From positions 37,750,070-37,814,069 of the forward strand of contig OV277867.1 in NCBI GenBank assembly GCA_922989275.2: a stretch of 64,000 nt of DNA. The letters are read 5' to 3'. How positions within the stretch are numbered: position 1 is the stretch's first letter; every line of letters starts with the position of its first letter. The translations under genes were made by a program, and so were the position numbers. The stretch comes from Gari tellinella. Its lineage: Eukaryota > Mollusca > Bivalvia > Cardiida > Psammobiidae. Of the stretch, positions 22,701 through 30,748 are shown piece after piece. The notes beneath the pieces are model-generated. The model was not told the DNA's origin and searched no databases. It saw nothing but the letters and a program-made list of their open reading frames with translations.

Positions 22701-23473
22701 GCAGGCAGCCGGTTCCAGCATCCGATGGTATCTTCGTGCAGTGGGTTGTTGATATACCTTGTGATGTTCGGGGAACTTCATAAGCCCATAACGGCTTGTC
22801 ATCCCCCTCGTCTCGTCTTCATTTTTATCTCGAATCTCCCTGATCATTGCTTATGTTCAAAAACCAGTCTGCTGACTATTTTCATCAGAACTGCGATAGT
22901 GTCCAGACATTAAAAACTACCAAATATATACATTCGATCATTATTGGAGAGTTTCTCTCAAGGATGTATAGCTCAGTGGTAGAGCGTCCGCTTGCAGTGC
23001 GGGAGGTTGCAGGTTCAATCCCCAGCCGGGTCAAACCAAAGACTTGAAAATTGGTAGTAATGGCTTGGATCCCTCCTTGGCGCTCAGGATTTCGGGTTAC
23101 CTACCTTAGCATTACGACTGGTTCGTCGGTGTCAGGATAAAGTGACCGGCCGGGTACAGTCCCATTGGTGCACCTAAAAAGTGCCCCTTCTCATAATCAT
23201 CAGAAATTGATGGCGTAGAAGTAATAATAATAAATAGAAATAGAAATAGAAAGGATGTAAACCGGTATCCTATCTATTTCATTAACGTTTACCCCACCCA
23301 CAATATGTGTACAGGATGGCAAAGAAATTTGAAGATGTGAGTGCAATCTGATACTTACTTTCATAACAGTTCTCTCTACCACAATAAAGATTTTGTACTT
23401 GTGCTGTAACATACGCCACATACAGCAGAGTATTGAAATAAATCAACAAAAACCGACAAGAGTGCGAAGCCAT
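7668..23473 (-). CDS. DNAJC25: DNAJC25, membrane J-domain co-chaperone, complete, 11 exons
   Basis: A complete gene of about 334 codons. Coding exons (minus order): 23473-23359, 18816-18788, 16254-16189, 15061-15011, 14551-14497, 13730-13624, 13081-12950, 12134-12070, 10962-10767, 8736-8671, 7790-7668. All junctions are GT/AG and the phases agree. Residues 1-24 form a signal peptide. LYCGRENCYEILGV opens the J domain, with the catalytic HPD motif intact at about 63-65 (KWHPDMHK). A transmembrane helix lies at about 123-141, a charged Lys/Arg-Glu region follows, a second hydrophobic segment is at about 218-244, then the conserved EYGEEEKMYLIRK and a C-terminal MTFGPE. Human DNAJC25 is about 360 residues with the same order. 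J proteins stimulate Hsp70 ATPase; this one is expected in the endoplasmic reticulum membrane. Introns are full of MITEs, but exons are untouched. Confidence 0.94.
8353..8612. repeat. Family C MITE (well-preserved reference copy)
   Basis: TTAACCCTTTCCTCC at left. The palindrome is almost perfect: AACAGTGTAAACCCTGATC, AGAGGGCTCC TAAA GGAGCCCTCT, then complement. The right end has CATGACGAGGGTTCAAAGAG. It is in a DNAJC25 intron. Confidence 0.85.
8671..8736 (-). CDS. DNAJC25: DNAJC25 exon 10
   Basis: 22 codons, phase 0 at both ends, TTTCAG acceptor and GTAAGT donor. It encodes EDHEKDTYIQKELWIKEKFK, the family's LEDHQKETFLKRELWIKEN segment. Confidence 0.92.
8772..9060. repeat. Family D1a composite MITE, right end lost
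   Basis: TA|CAGTGCTCCCTCTCTACAAC at left. The interior shows TCTAACACTTTCACTGCTGC (a D1b end) and a D palindrome with CAGACGCCGTG..CAGTGTCTG. The right TIR cannot be found. Confidence 0.65.
9130..9371. repeat. Family A MITE
   Basis: TTAACCTATCACCCCATAA to ATGGGGTAATGGGTTAA with the A palindrome; lies in a DNAJC25 intron. Confidence 0.85.
10283..10519. repeat. Family A MITE (reverse orientation)
   Basis: TTAACCCATTATCCCATAGC to GGAGCAATGGGTTAA; palindrome centre GTGCCTCAAGGCAC. Confidence 0.85.
10767..10962 (-). CDS. DNAJC25: DNAJC25 exon 9 (second hydrophobic segment)
   Basis: 196 nt, completing an Arg codon split from exon 8. It encodes GGYRRPSYKDVLWIQL, an aromatic membrane-like stretch, then EYGEEEKMYLIRKNLKLN and SQFD. 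This is the most diagnostic DNAJC25 exon. Confidence 0.94.
11027..11195. repeat. Family B MITE, core reduced
   Basis: TA|CAGTAAAACCTCTCTATCAC at left, AAGAGAGAGTTATT at right. The palindrome has lost its middle: AAGATGACAGTAAACC runs into TTGTAACCTTGCTTTAAG. Confidence 0.65.
11248..11431. repeat. Family D2 MITE, degenerate
   Basis: AACTATTTGAGAAC, TGACAAACATTTTGGAG, CTGGCTCCAAAATATTTG and CTTCCCCACTG|TA show the D2 order with many substitutions. Confidence 0.55.
11746..11999. repeat. Family A MITE, diverged
   Basis: CTCTTCAACCCATAGAAGC at left, CTATGGGGTAACGGGTTAA at right. The left palindrome arm has changes (AAGCATAAAGAGTCTGAAGG). Confidence 0.7.
12070..12134 (-). CDS. DNAJC25: DNAJC25 exon 8
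   Basis: 65 nt, TGCAG acceptor, GTAAGA donor. Acidic/basic EEVREEEEAIIKSIIEENMD, matching the family's EEIRDEEENIIKNIIK. Confidence 0.9.
12191..12401. mobile_element. Mariner-type MITE with about 75-bp TIRs
   Basis: TA|TGAGGGTGCTTCAAAAAGTA at left and the complement ending GCACCCTCA|TA at right. The arms continue over ATACTTGATCAATAACTTC. It is 211 bp with no coding capacity, in a DNAJC25 intron. Confidence 0.85.
12829..12873. repeat. Perfect 45-bp palindrome
   Basis: ATTTCAAGGTTAAAACATGG and its exact complement, with almost no spacer. Unlike the A-D cores; the only such copy I see. Confidence 0.8.
12950..13081 (-). CDS. DNAJC25: DNAJC25 exon 7
   Basis: 44 codons, TTTCAG acceptor, GTATGT donor. 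YYGAWNNYQTAISYL matches the family's YFSWWNSYNKAISYL; the end is a basic KKRRKK cluster. Confidence 0.92.
13308..13580. repeat. Family C MITE
   Basis: CCCCTTGAAACTTAAATGGA, AATGACAAACAGTGTAGACC, GATCAGAGAG and GATCAGGGTCTACACTG, ending AGATTCAAAGAGTTTAA. Confidence 0.75.
13624..13730 (-). CDS. DNAJC25: DNAJC25 exon 6 (first transmembrane helix)
   Basis: 107 nt. YYNYYRYYRTRTAPKVDIR, then a hydrophobic IVIAVTVTVISVVQ helix. Matches SHYYHYYSRRLAPKVDVR in vertebrates. Confidence 0.93.
14135..14384. repeat. Family A MITE
   Basis: TTAACCCATTACCCCATATA to TATTGGGTAAAGGGTTAA, A palindrome with a slightly diverged centre (GTGCATTAAGGAGTG). Confidence 0.8.
14497..14551 (-). CDS. DNAJC25: DNAJC25 exon 5 (end of J domain)
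   Basis: 55 nt. ILRDEDSRNDYNYMLDHP, matching LKDEETRKDYDYMLDHP. CAG acceptor, GTAAGA donor. Confidence 0.93.
14640..14712. repeat. Family C palindrome core
   Basis: AACAGTGTAGACCCAGATCA, GACAGCTCCTTCAAGAGCTG and complement. This centre (CAGCTC/GAGCTG) is a variant in which both arms changed. Confidence 0.75.
15011..15061 (-). CDS. DNAJC25: DNAJC25 exon 4 (J domain helix III)
   Basis: 17 codons, RKDEAAEMFQKIANAYE. CCAG acceptor, GTAATT donor. Confidence 0.9.
15240..15376. repeat. Family C MITE, partial
   Basis: GATCAGAGGGCTCC TACA GGAGCCCTCTGATC core and GTGTTAAAGAGTTAA at right; the left framework is missing. Confidence 0.6.
15416..15655. repeat. Family C MITE (reverse), diverged
   Basis: ACTCATTGAACCCTAGCGAC, GGGTATACTCATCC, GATCAGAGGGCTC and AACCCTCTGAT, then TTGCAAAACGAAAATGGACT. 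Confidence 0.65.
15697..16028. repeat. A/T-rich element with CAGGCCTTTTTCTGG ends
   Basis: CCAGGCCTTTTTCTGG at 15699 and CCAGAAAAAGGCCTG at 16014 are complementary. Inside, TTCCCAATTT-like motifs repeat. Family unknown. Confidence 0.55.
16189..16254 (-). CDS. DNAJC25: DNAJC25 exon 3 (J domain helix II and HPD)
   Basis: 22 codons with VVKAYRRLAKKWHPDMHKAD. HPD, needed for Hsp70 stimulation, is intact. TTTCAG acceptor, GTAAGT donor. Confidence 0.94.
16378..16560. repeat. Family D1a MITE, right-truncated
   Basis: GCGCTCCCTCTCTATAACGA, GGAGGGAGTTGTTATAGGG and a D palindrome with CAGACGCCGCG..CGGCGTCTG. A TCACTGGTCATTATG unit is duplicated at the right. Confidence 0.65.
16600..17585. repeat. Row of family A MITEs joined at shared TTAA sites
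   Basis: A degenerate copy (about 16600-16870) is followed by complete copies at 16867-17105, 17102-17344 and 17341-17585. Each junction is a single TTAA used by both neighbours. The first two complete copies have the same orientation and share long identical tracts (GGATATAAAAACTATTTCTT); the last is inverted. Confidence 0.8.
17690..17768. repeat. Family D palindrome core (degenerate)
   Basis: CAGTCTGGATCCAGATCAGA and TCTGATCAGAATCCAAACTG around TACCCAGTATCTCAGCA. Confidence 0.6.
18290..18545. repeat. Family A MITE (well-preserved)
   Basis: TTAACCCATTACCCCATAAA to CTATGGGGTAAATGGGTTAA. Palindrome arms nearly perfect with GTGCCTTAAGGCAC. Confidence 0.88.
18627..18747. repeat. Family E MITE, internally deleted
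   Basis: CAGGGCTCCAGATAAAG and CTTATCTGGAGCTCTG ends, flanked by GTGTAA and CTGTAA (5 of 6 match). It is 121 bp against 193 bp for the other copies. Confidence 0.75.
18788..18816 (-). CDS. DNAJC25: DNAJC25 exon 2 (29-nt microexon)
   Basis: Only 29 nt; with one base from exon 1 it gives ILGVDREAER. TTTCAG acceptor, GTAAGT donor. The join restores the J-domain frame exactly, which is the main reason to accept so short an exon. Confidence 0.88.
18862..19318. repeat. Family B MITE interrupted by a family A insertion
   Basis: Left part has CCCCTCTATTACAACCACTG and the B palindrome (AGAAAGCTCCTTAAGGAGCT); right part resumes with ACTGTCAAATG and ends GAGAGGTTTTACTG. The interruption is the family A copy at 19000-19252. 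Confidence 0.8.
19000..19252. repeat. Family A MITE nested in family B
   Basis: Starts and ends with TTAA, inserted in the TTGCTTTAA arm of the B palindrome so that TTAA is duplicated. This fixes the target duplication of family A as TTAA. Confidence 0.87.
19970..20310 (+). pseudogene. Decayed LINE C-terminal fragment
   Basis: Broken frames resemble the end of a non-LTR retrotransposon ORF2: LVAVPVPAYT in one frame and YSFYPLMVQWNAIKP in another, matching the usual SFFPRT..WN.LP segment. Stops and frameshifts throughout. Confidence 0.5.
20342..21690 (-). pseudogene. 5'-truncated LINE (Jockey/CR1-like) reverse transcriptase
   Basis: Three overlapping broken minus frames (21684-21154, 21253-20666, 20763-20548) encode LLDFSKAFDVVNHQKLL, SGVPQGSVLGPILFLLYIND, the catalytic LFADDTAVY, AKYLGVTVSSDLSW and a terminal SFFPATIILWNSLPSH. 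These are the reverse-transcriptase and thumb motifs of non-LTR retrotransposons. There is no endonuclease. The 3' end has an (AAAG)n tail at about 20342-20370. At least two frameshifts make it inactive. It sits in DNAJC25 intron 1. Confidence 0.85.
22394..22545. repeat. MITE with GACGTTTCGGTAAATGACCA ends
   Basis: 22-bp TIRs GACGTTTCGGTAAATGACCA.. at 22394 and TGGTCATTTACCGAAACGTC at 22526, plus an extra internal GGACGTTTCGGTAAA. About 150 bp, no coding capacity. Confidence 0.75.
22961..23262 (+). mobile_element. tRNA-derived SINE
   Basis: The head (22961-23036) has RNA polymerase III boxes: A box TAGCTCAGTGGT at 22969 and B box GGTTCAATCCC at 23012. The anticodon-like loop TTGCAGT gives GCA (Cys-like). 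The acceptor and T stems do not pair well, so it is not a functional tRNA. A non-tRNA body with GGCGCTCAGGATTTCGGGTT follows, ending in a TAA/AAATAG simple tail. It lies about 100 bp inside DNAJC25 intron 1. Confidence 0.75.
23359..23473 (-). CDS. DNAJC25: DNAJC25 exon 1 (signal peptide)
   Basis: Start Met at 23473. 38 codons plus one base: MASHSCRFLLIYFNTLLY... hydrophobic signal, then LYCGRENCYE. GTAAGT donor at 23358. The vertebrate protein begins its mature part with LYCG.EVCYE. Confidence 0.92.
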
Positions 23474-24078
23474 CGTCGGCTAAATTTGAGTTGACGTAAT
23501 ATGTAGAATCAACAATTGACGAAACATTTCAAGTTTATGAGAATCGCATCAATACGTTCTATGTTTTGCAATCAGCAAAAATACTATGAAATATTTAAAA
23601 CTAATAATATACATAGTTTTAAGCTCAAATAAGCAGAAATATGTTTTTGCAAATGAAAAATAATTCGTAAAAGTTAGATCTTGAAATGGGATATGATAAT
23701 ACGTGAACGCTTCGTTATTTTACACTAAAACTTCGGCGTGCCCACATACAGAATCAAGGGATAAGAAACTTTAATTTTAGACGGCGTGATAGTGATAATG
23801 AAAAAGCATTTACAATAATTAAAATAAGATGCATTAGTTACTTTTCGTAACAAAAAAAAACTCTGAAAAGAAATACAGATCTACAGTACTGTAAGCCTAC
23901 ATAAATTACTTAAATGTTGCTAATTTGTATATTGGTGCCTTACCTTTTATATAGTGATATTTTCAAACTGATAAGATACTTGTCTTTTTTCTTTTCTTAG
24001 TTTCGTAAACCCTTTCCCCGATAACACTAACACGGAGTTAAAACAGACACTAAGCAGGTTTAAAGCAAAGTATAGTTA

Positions 24079-24140
24079 ATGCGACTCGCAACCAGATGGT
24101 GCATTTGCAAAAATGAAAGAAAATACTCAAATATAATCAA
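24079..24140 (+). repeat. Left end of the TTAA/tRNA-like MITE
   Basis: TTAATGCGACTCGCAACCAG, then ATGGTGCATTTGCAAAAATG and AATACTCAAAT, matches the left end of the elements at 51140 and 52093. It is cut off where a LINE tail begins. Confidence 0.7.
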
Positions 24141-24650
24141 CATCAACATCAACTTTATACTCCCGAACAATCAAGACTGATTATGATTGGGAGGCGCTTT
24201 GTCTGGGAAAGACAGTGTTAGTAAACAGAGACATACAAACATGTTTGTATGTCTCTGTAGTAAAGTGTTACATAAAATTAAGAGATCAAAGATAAGAGAT
24301 AGATAAAACAAAAGTATACAGAATATACAGAAATAGGATGCAAAGTTAAGTTAAAAAGATAAAAGCAAGCTCTCAGTGCTTAGTATGTGACTGCTCCCAG
24401 TCACACCCTAAAGGCATCTAGCCTGGGGCTTGACTTAGTTTGACCTGGGAGGTGATTCCAATATCGTAACGTTCTAGGAAAAAAGGAGTTCATATGGTAT
24501 TGTGTACGGGACTGTGGTATCAAAAAGTGAAGGTTTCTGGTTGGGATAAGGTGGTGGTGATCTACATATACATATAACCAAAAGGGTAGCATTATCGTGC
24601 ATCTGGCCATGGAGGAATTATACGTGGAAAAGAAACGTATAATCGACAAA
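24120..24650 (-). pseudogene. LINE 3' fragment
   Basis: The minus frame 24649-24401 encodes NSFFPRTLRYWNHLPGQTKS and LDAFRV, the C-terminal end of a non-LTR ORF2. A 34-bp perfect palindrome at 24225-24258 lies in the 3' UTR, and the 3' tail reads (GTTGAT)n on the minus strand. Confidence 0.7.
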
Positions 24651-25437
24651 TTTTATGGCGAGTTAAAGAGCGATTGCCAAATGAAATAGTCGATAAACGA
24701 GAGCAGGCGATCGCGAAATATATACTACGTCCCATTTCAAAAACTTGAATTTAATCCATAATTGTCGTCCGATATATATATTATTTTTTTTTTTTAAAAA
24801 AAGAAAGGTCTTGATATAAAGCCGTGACATTTATCTTTCGGTTGTAAAAATACCAGGGTTTTTCTTGAAGCGAAAAAAGTAATGATGACCTACAAAGGTT
24901 GCTGGCTAATGAAATGACTAGACCAACTCGCGTAAGAAAAGAATTCCTTTCGTATAAAAACTTAAGCAAACTTCTAAACTTCTAAAAATGTGTTCATGCA
25001 ATGTTACAATGTTCTACATGGAGGAAATATTTCCTTGGAGGCAAAAAAAAAATCCATTTTGTATGTAAAGAGACATTTGAAAGGAGTGCGCGTCAAACGG
25101 CCAAAGTTGTAACTGTATTATTATGTCGTATGTGATCATTATTATTATTGAAAGGAAAATTAGAATTATTAACATATTACTTCAAATTTAGGAATTTAGG
25201 GTTAGTTTTACATCCAGACTAAAATATACATATTATCCGTACCATTTCTATGAAAGAGGTAACAGTTTGCATTATCTTCAGAAATTAATTACAAACATGA
25301 TAACATGAGATCTCCGTTTCTTTCTGCTTTACTTATGTCTTATATAACGGAGTAAATTATAAAGCAGTCAATGCCTTAAGCAATCTATTTTAGTGACTGC
25401 TTAACTGTTTGCCTGCTGATCACGCCTTCACTCTTTT

Positions 25438-25515
25438 TTTTGCAAACAACTTGCATCAAGATCAGATGCCGCGTAACACGGCGTCTGATCTGGATCCAGA
25501 ATGTTTGACACTCGT
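25438..25515. repeat. Family D palindrome core
   Basis: CAAACAACTTGCATCAAGAT, CAGATGCCGCGTAACACGGC and GTCTGATCTGGATCCAGAAT. Confidence 0.65.
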
Positions 25516-26040
25516 CTTTAGCTTTATTTACTTACAAAATGTACAAATCTAAATTTTAAAAAAAAATGCAGCCGACAATTTCGAGCGATAAAAACAAAAG
25601 TGTGAAAAAAATTGCTACTTTACTTAATACACATCAATAAATCAAATTAAGATAATAGACGTTTATTTAAGAATAAAATCATCAAGTAAATGTGGTTAAA
25701 TAATAAACTAGGTCTATTCATCTGTAAACTACATGTCTACCATATTACACATCACAAAGAAATGTGACACATTACGTTACCGTACACAGAACACGCACCA
25801 ATTAGCAGGACATTTATAAGCGTCATAAAACTTTCCCAGCATGAAGTCCATGTTTCTTGAACATGCCGCTTATCTATGAAGTGCATGTTAGGGAACTGGA
25901 CACCAGGGGGTTGACACTTTAATAAAAAAGATCAATGCTACCCGTGCGTGTAACTTGAACATGTGTTTTGACCTCTGTAACCGCATGATGTTTATATATT
26001 ATACAAATCACAAAAAATAAAGATAATAGAATTGAATTGA

Positions 26041-27436
26041 AACAAGAGGGCCTGAAGGCCCTGATATCGCTCACCATTTGTAATGAAGGCTGATAACTTT
26101 ACCTTTGAATTTCATCCGTTTTATTCTAAATCCATTCAAGTTTGTCGACCTACTGTAGTATAGTAGAGTACATCAAAGGCAGATAACTAGAGCCTAAACA
26201 ATACTGAAATTAAGCCTTTTTCTAGCATTTCAAAGTATATCAAGGGCAGGTAACTATTGCCGAAATGATTACATTTCAACAATAAGTGCACTCCTTCGAG
26301 AACGTATAGCTACATCCTTTGTGTACAAGTATACTCAAAATCCATTGAAAACTGTAGTTGCAAGAGTGTAAACGCTGTAAAATATGGCATTTTCAGCAAT
26401 TCAAAGGTAGATATCTCTTGATCTATTTGTCTGATTCCAAGCATAATCACCCTTTTTCCAACTCTTATGGTCATATACAATATGGGCAAGTTTGAGAGAG
26501 CTTGGATAAATATTGTGGCCTCTAGAGCGTAAACACTGTTAAATATATCATTTTCAGCAATTCAAAGGTAGATAAATCTTGACCTATTGATCCGATTACA
26601 ACCAAAATTGAACTCAAAGTCTTATGATAATATACAATCTGAGTAAGTTTGAGAAAGATTGGATAAAATTTGTGGCCTCTAGAGTGTAAACATCGTTAAA
26701 TATGGCATTTTCAGCAATTCAAAGGTATATAACGCTAGACCTATAAGTCTGCTTTCAACCATAATCAAACTCATCTGAACTCTTATAGTAATATACAATC
26801 TGAGCAAGTTTCAGAAAGATTTGATAAAAATTGTGAACTCTAGAGTGTAAACACCGTTAAAAATGGCATTTTCAGCAATTCAAAGGTAGATTACTCTTGA
26901 TCTATTTGTCCGATTTCAACCAAAATCGAACTCATCTGAACTCTTATAGTCATATACAATCTGGGCAGGTTTTAGAAAGATTGGATAAATACTGTGGCCT
27001 CTAGAGTGTAAACACCGTTAAATATGGCATTTTCAGCAATTCAAAGGTAGATAACTCTTGATCTATTTGTCCGATTTCAACCAAAATCAAACTCTTCTAA
27101 CCTCTTATGGTCATATACAATCTGGGCAGGTTTTTAGAAAGATTGGATAAATACTGTGGCCTCTAGAGTGTAAACATTGTTAAATATGGCATTTTCAGCA
27201 GTTCAAAGGTATATAACTCATGACCTATTTTTCCGATTTCAACCATAATCAAACTCATCCGAACTCTTATAGCAATATACCATCTGAGCAAGTTTGAGAA
27301 AGATTGGATAAAAATTGTGGTCTCTAGAGTGTAAACACTAAAATTGTTGACGTCGCACCCCGCACGACGCACACCGCACGACGGACGCCGGACAATCAAG
27401 GATTGCAATAGCTCATCCTGAGCTAGCTCAGGTGAG
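26041..27436. mobile_element. Helitron/pearl-like element with about 160-bp tandem units
   Basis: Starts AACAAGAGGGCCTGAAGGCC, a short hairpin, followed by ATATCGCTCACC, and ends CAATAGCTCATCC..GCTCAGGTGAGCTAAAAA after CGCACGACGGACGCCGGAC. The body has about six direct repeats (GTGTAAACACCGTTAAATAT; GGCATTTTCAGCAATTCAAA) at a spacing of about 160 bp. Bivalve genomes contain elements of this design; assignment to Helitrons is inference. Confidence 0.65.
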
Positions 27437-27671
27437 CTAAAAACAAAACAAAAAAAACCCAACATCAATGCACCTGGTTTGGTTGATGACTGGATTAACC
27501 CTGTCATTACTGAATACCAGTAACATGATGACTATTGCAATTGCAAACAGTTGTAATCCAGACCAGGCTGCAAAAATGTCGGATTCATAGAGTATGTCTC
27601 TTGAAATATAGTTTACCCCTTTTTCAAATTAAGCTCTTTATGACACATTTTACCTTTTCTCCGCATGAGGA

Positions 27672-27865
27672 TCATCAGAGAGAGAGACAGACAGACAGAC
27701 ATTCATACAGAAAGATGGAGACAGAAAAGAAGAAGCGAGAGACTGACAGACAGAGATAAGAGAAAAACAGACAGACAGAGAGACAGACAGACACAAAGAG
27801 AAACAGAGACATAAATACAAAAAAGAGGCAAACAGACAGTGGCAGAGAAATATAGACACACACAA
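27672..27865. repeat. GACA/GAGA microsatellite
   Basis: Impure runs of AGAC, AGAG and ACAG. Long Cys/Ser/Leu-rich minus frames here come only from the repeat. Confidence 0.9.
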
Positions 27866-28194
27866 ACTTCGTAGGTAAACGAAAAAATACGTTTTTCTCT
27901 CATTTTCAAAACATCACTAAACTAACAATTGATAAGCCACGGAATATCAGTGTATACTTCTGTGAATAAGCTATCGCCTCAAATTTTGTACTACGCGTAA
28001 GATCATGGTCTAATAAAACATCTGTATTAAAATTTATAACGAAAAGATAACATTAAAAGCATTTCTATTAACACCAAACTTTCGGAAAAACGTTGTTTTC
28101 TAGTCGCCAGCGAGCGCCGCTGATTGACCGATTTTCAACGACACGATAAATCGCGAGCCGGCCGGATACTTCTCCCCGTATAATTCCTCCATGA

Positions 28195-28626
28195 TCTGGC
28201 ATTGGAAAAATATGACCAGTCTAAAAAAAACTCTAGAAAAGTCTTCAAATCTTAGGTGTTTTTTTTTATATATATATTCCATCATTTTATCCATAGCGTC
28301 GAAATACCCTATAGATATAAAGTGATCACGGGCTCAGACATAAACCCGAGCCGAATTATGTAGCTGTATGTACTCTCCGTCGCTACACAGTGAAATACGT
28401 TAAATCGATCCCAGACATATGAATAGTTCCGTGGCCTAGTGACCTTATGTCCGCCCACGTCGGGTCCCGGGTTCGATTTCCACCAGAGCTCAATATTTTT
28501 TTTATTGAAATGCATTTTTAACAGAATTCCTTATCCTAAACTAATTCTTACCCGTTTATATAAGCGTTTGACACATATTTACAAATTGCTATTTTTAATG
28601 CTAAATCTGGTTGCGAGTCTCTTTAA
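28195..28626 (+). repeat. TTAA MITE with tRNA-like segment, copy with lost left end
   Basis: AAAAATATGACCAGTC, CACGGGCTCAGACATAAACC and CGAGCCGAAT match the 51140 and 52093 elements. The right end GGTTGCGAGTCTCT|TTAA is intact. The tRNA-like segment is at 28425-28490 with B box GGGTTCGATTTCC. Confidence 0.75.
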
Positions 28627-28667
28627 TACGCACTCAGTCACAACCTGCTCTGCGATACCATGTGCTA

Positions 28668-28913
28668 CAGTGGATAATCTGTTATTCTTTCCCAATAAAC
28701 GCGTTTACGCTAAAACTATTATTTGCAGTGCAAACAGTTTGGAGCCAGATCAGACGCCGGGTAACCCGGCGTCTGATCAGGCTCTAAACTGTTTGCCACC
28801 AAGATAAACAAGAAATATCAGAATTGTCCAAAAGTTGTTATTTTCTACGTTTTAGTGTTTTGCGTTTGCGTACGTTTGCGTTTAAACGGGAAAGAATAAC
28901 AGACCCTCCACTG
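28668..28913. repeat. Family D2 MITE, TA-flanked
   Basis: TA|CAGTGGATAATCTGTTATTC to AGACCCTCCACTG|TA. Palindrome GGAGCCAGATCAGACGCCGG GTAACC and complement; AAACGCGTTTACGC and GCGTTTAAACGG flank it. Confidence 0.85.
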
Positions 28914-29088
28914 TAGCTAGGATAAATAGCCTTTTTACTGATGGTGCACACTAATGACTGTATGTTTAAAGTGGCACTGATTCCTTTAGTGGTGGGACAA
29001 ATTAAAGTCGTAAAAAAGGCATTTATGGAGTAATTGATTAATTTGAAACAAACAGTACGATAATATAATTGAAAATCAGGTATGCATC

Positions 29089-29236
29089 AACACAAGAGGG
29101 CTCACAGTTCCAAATAGCAAAACCCCTTCCTTCTTTGTAAACACTATGATACAATGGAACCAACTGCCAGACAGCACAGTACATGCTGATTCCGTAGAGG
29201 CTGTTAAGACAGCCCTACGAGATCATCGCCAATAAA
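29089..29236 (+). pseudogene. LINE C-terminal fragment
   Basis: One plus frame reads TPSFFVNTMIQWNQLPDSTV, then SVEAVKTALRDHRQ and a stop, the end of a non-LTR ORF2. Confidence 0.65.
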
Positions 29237-29265
29237 ATGGCGTCTCTTTACATCCGTCGTGTAAA

Positions 29266-29667
29266 TAGAGGATCTTACATGAGTGCTCATTAATTATCAT
29301 TTTTAATAAACGAGTTGACTAAAACAATATGACGCGAGCCTTGGCGAGCGTTATATTTGTTTTAGTCAACGAGTTTATTAAGAATGATAAATAATGAGCA
29401 CGAATGTTAGATCCTATTTATCACATAAACATTTTAAAACCCTTTTAAGTGAACTGAATCCGTAGTTTTGTGTCTCTCCGCCATATGTATTTTCCGCCAA
29501 AACTTGACTTTGTTTACAGTAACGGCATGGCAAATGACGTCATTTGGCGCCCAGCGCCATGCAGCGCTCGCGGACGAACAGGTAGGGCCGGAGCCCAAAT
29601 ATTGATATTTCACTATAGTTTATTGAATGGCTTTATAACACTCCCAGAGTCGGTTTTATGTGATAAA
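29266..29667. repeat. Fold-back element, copy 1
   Basis: AGAGGATCTTACATGAGTGC begins an imperfect hairpin with about 70-bp arms (AATAAACGAGTTGACTAAAA and TTTTAGTCAACGAGTTTATT). It is followed by a body ending ACTCCCAGAGTCGGTTTTAT GTGATAAA. A second copy is at 30749; a right-end fragment is at 33232-33268. Confidence 0.75.
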
Positions 29668-29793
29668 AGCCTTTATAGGATTCTACGACGTACTTTATTC
29701 AGATTCAGAAATATTCAAAAATGAACATGTGCACGCCTTGCCCCATACACAATGAAATAAAATACTTGAAGATAAGGAATGCTGTTTTTTCGA

Positions 29794-29885
29794 CAGGGTC
29801 CGACACGATTGTTTTTTGAGAAAAAAATCATCAGAAGGTATTAAAAGATTTTTCACTAAAAAATCAATCGTGTCGGATCCCTGTG
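29794..29885. repeat. Short CAGGG-ended palindromic MITE
   Basis: CAGGGTCCGACACGATTG and CAATCGTGTCGGATCCCTG as ends of a 92-bp element with a short loop. Target duplication not clear. Confidence 0.7.
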
Positions 29886-30748
29886 GGGTTTCCATTACTG
29901 CATAAAGCAGTATTTTAGAAAACGATAAAAACGAGGCTTGCAACAAACAGAGGTGTGTAATTCATATACAAACAGTTATGACAATAAAGGTGCATTTAAA
30001 GCGGAGAAGATGTACATGTAAGTAAAGAAAAACATTAAAATTATGATTTTAGTGATATTGACCTTAGTCAGAATTGATATCACTATCACCATTATCATAA
30101 CTTAATTTTCTGAAATCAAATATTGATTATATTGGTGTTAAAATAGTGATGTTATAAGATAAAAATCTATCTTATACTAAATGTAGTAACATTAAACAAT
30201 TATTGGAACTCGAAGTTACACGAAAACATTCATTTGCATCGAAAACCTTTACACTCCAGCAAACAGACTAGGCGTAGACTGAACTACATGTACTCCAAAT
30301 AAGCAGTTCAATCTGGTACTCTCATTTAGTCATTTTGCATGTAAGTACATGCACAAAAATAACCTGTAATTATGAAGAATTTGAATCATCTTCACCATAA
30401 CTACAGTAATAGTCATCAGATCAAAGAGGGTTAGCTTGAAATGCATAGTGAACAAACATTGATAAATTTCTAAAAGTCTTAACATCATATCGTATATTTC
30501 AACATAGATCTACTTGGCCTTTTCCAATATTCTGAGATAAGTTTTATTTGTAGATCTTAAAATTGATTGAATACATTCTACGTAATACAAAGAGGAATTC
30601 ATCTTCTAATACGGAATATACAGCACATTTTCTATCATTGAATGCTATTGACAATGATTTATGTCAACTCCCTGTTTCAACTGCTAACATATGAGAAGAT
30701 AACCTAAATCTACTCAAAGATGTACAAAACTTTCCTACATTAACAATA

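Noticed and set aside
22584..22913. 109-codon plus frame in DNAJC25 intron 1
   Set aside because: No recognisable motif, another frame overlaps it at similar length, and no splice context. I cannot exclude a decayed repeat ORF.
22961..23036. Functional tRNA-Cys gene
   Set aside because: Acceptor and T stems do not pair, and a SINE body follows without a terminator.
27650..27909. Cys/Ser/Leu-rich minus frames
   Set aside because: Produced by the GACA/GAGA microsatellite in three frames.
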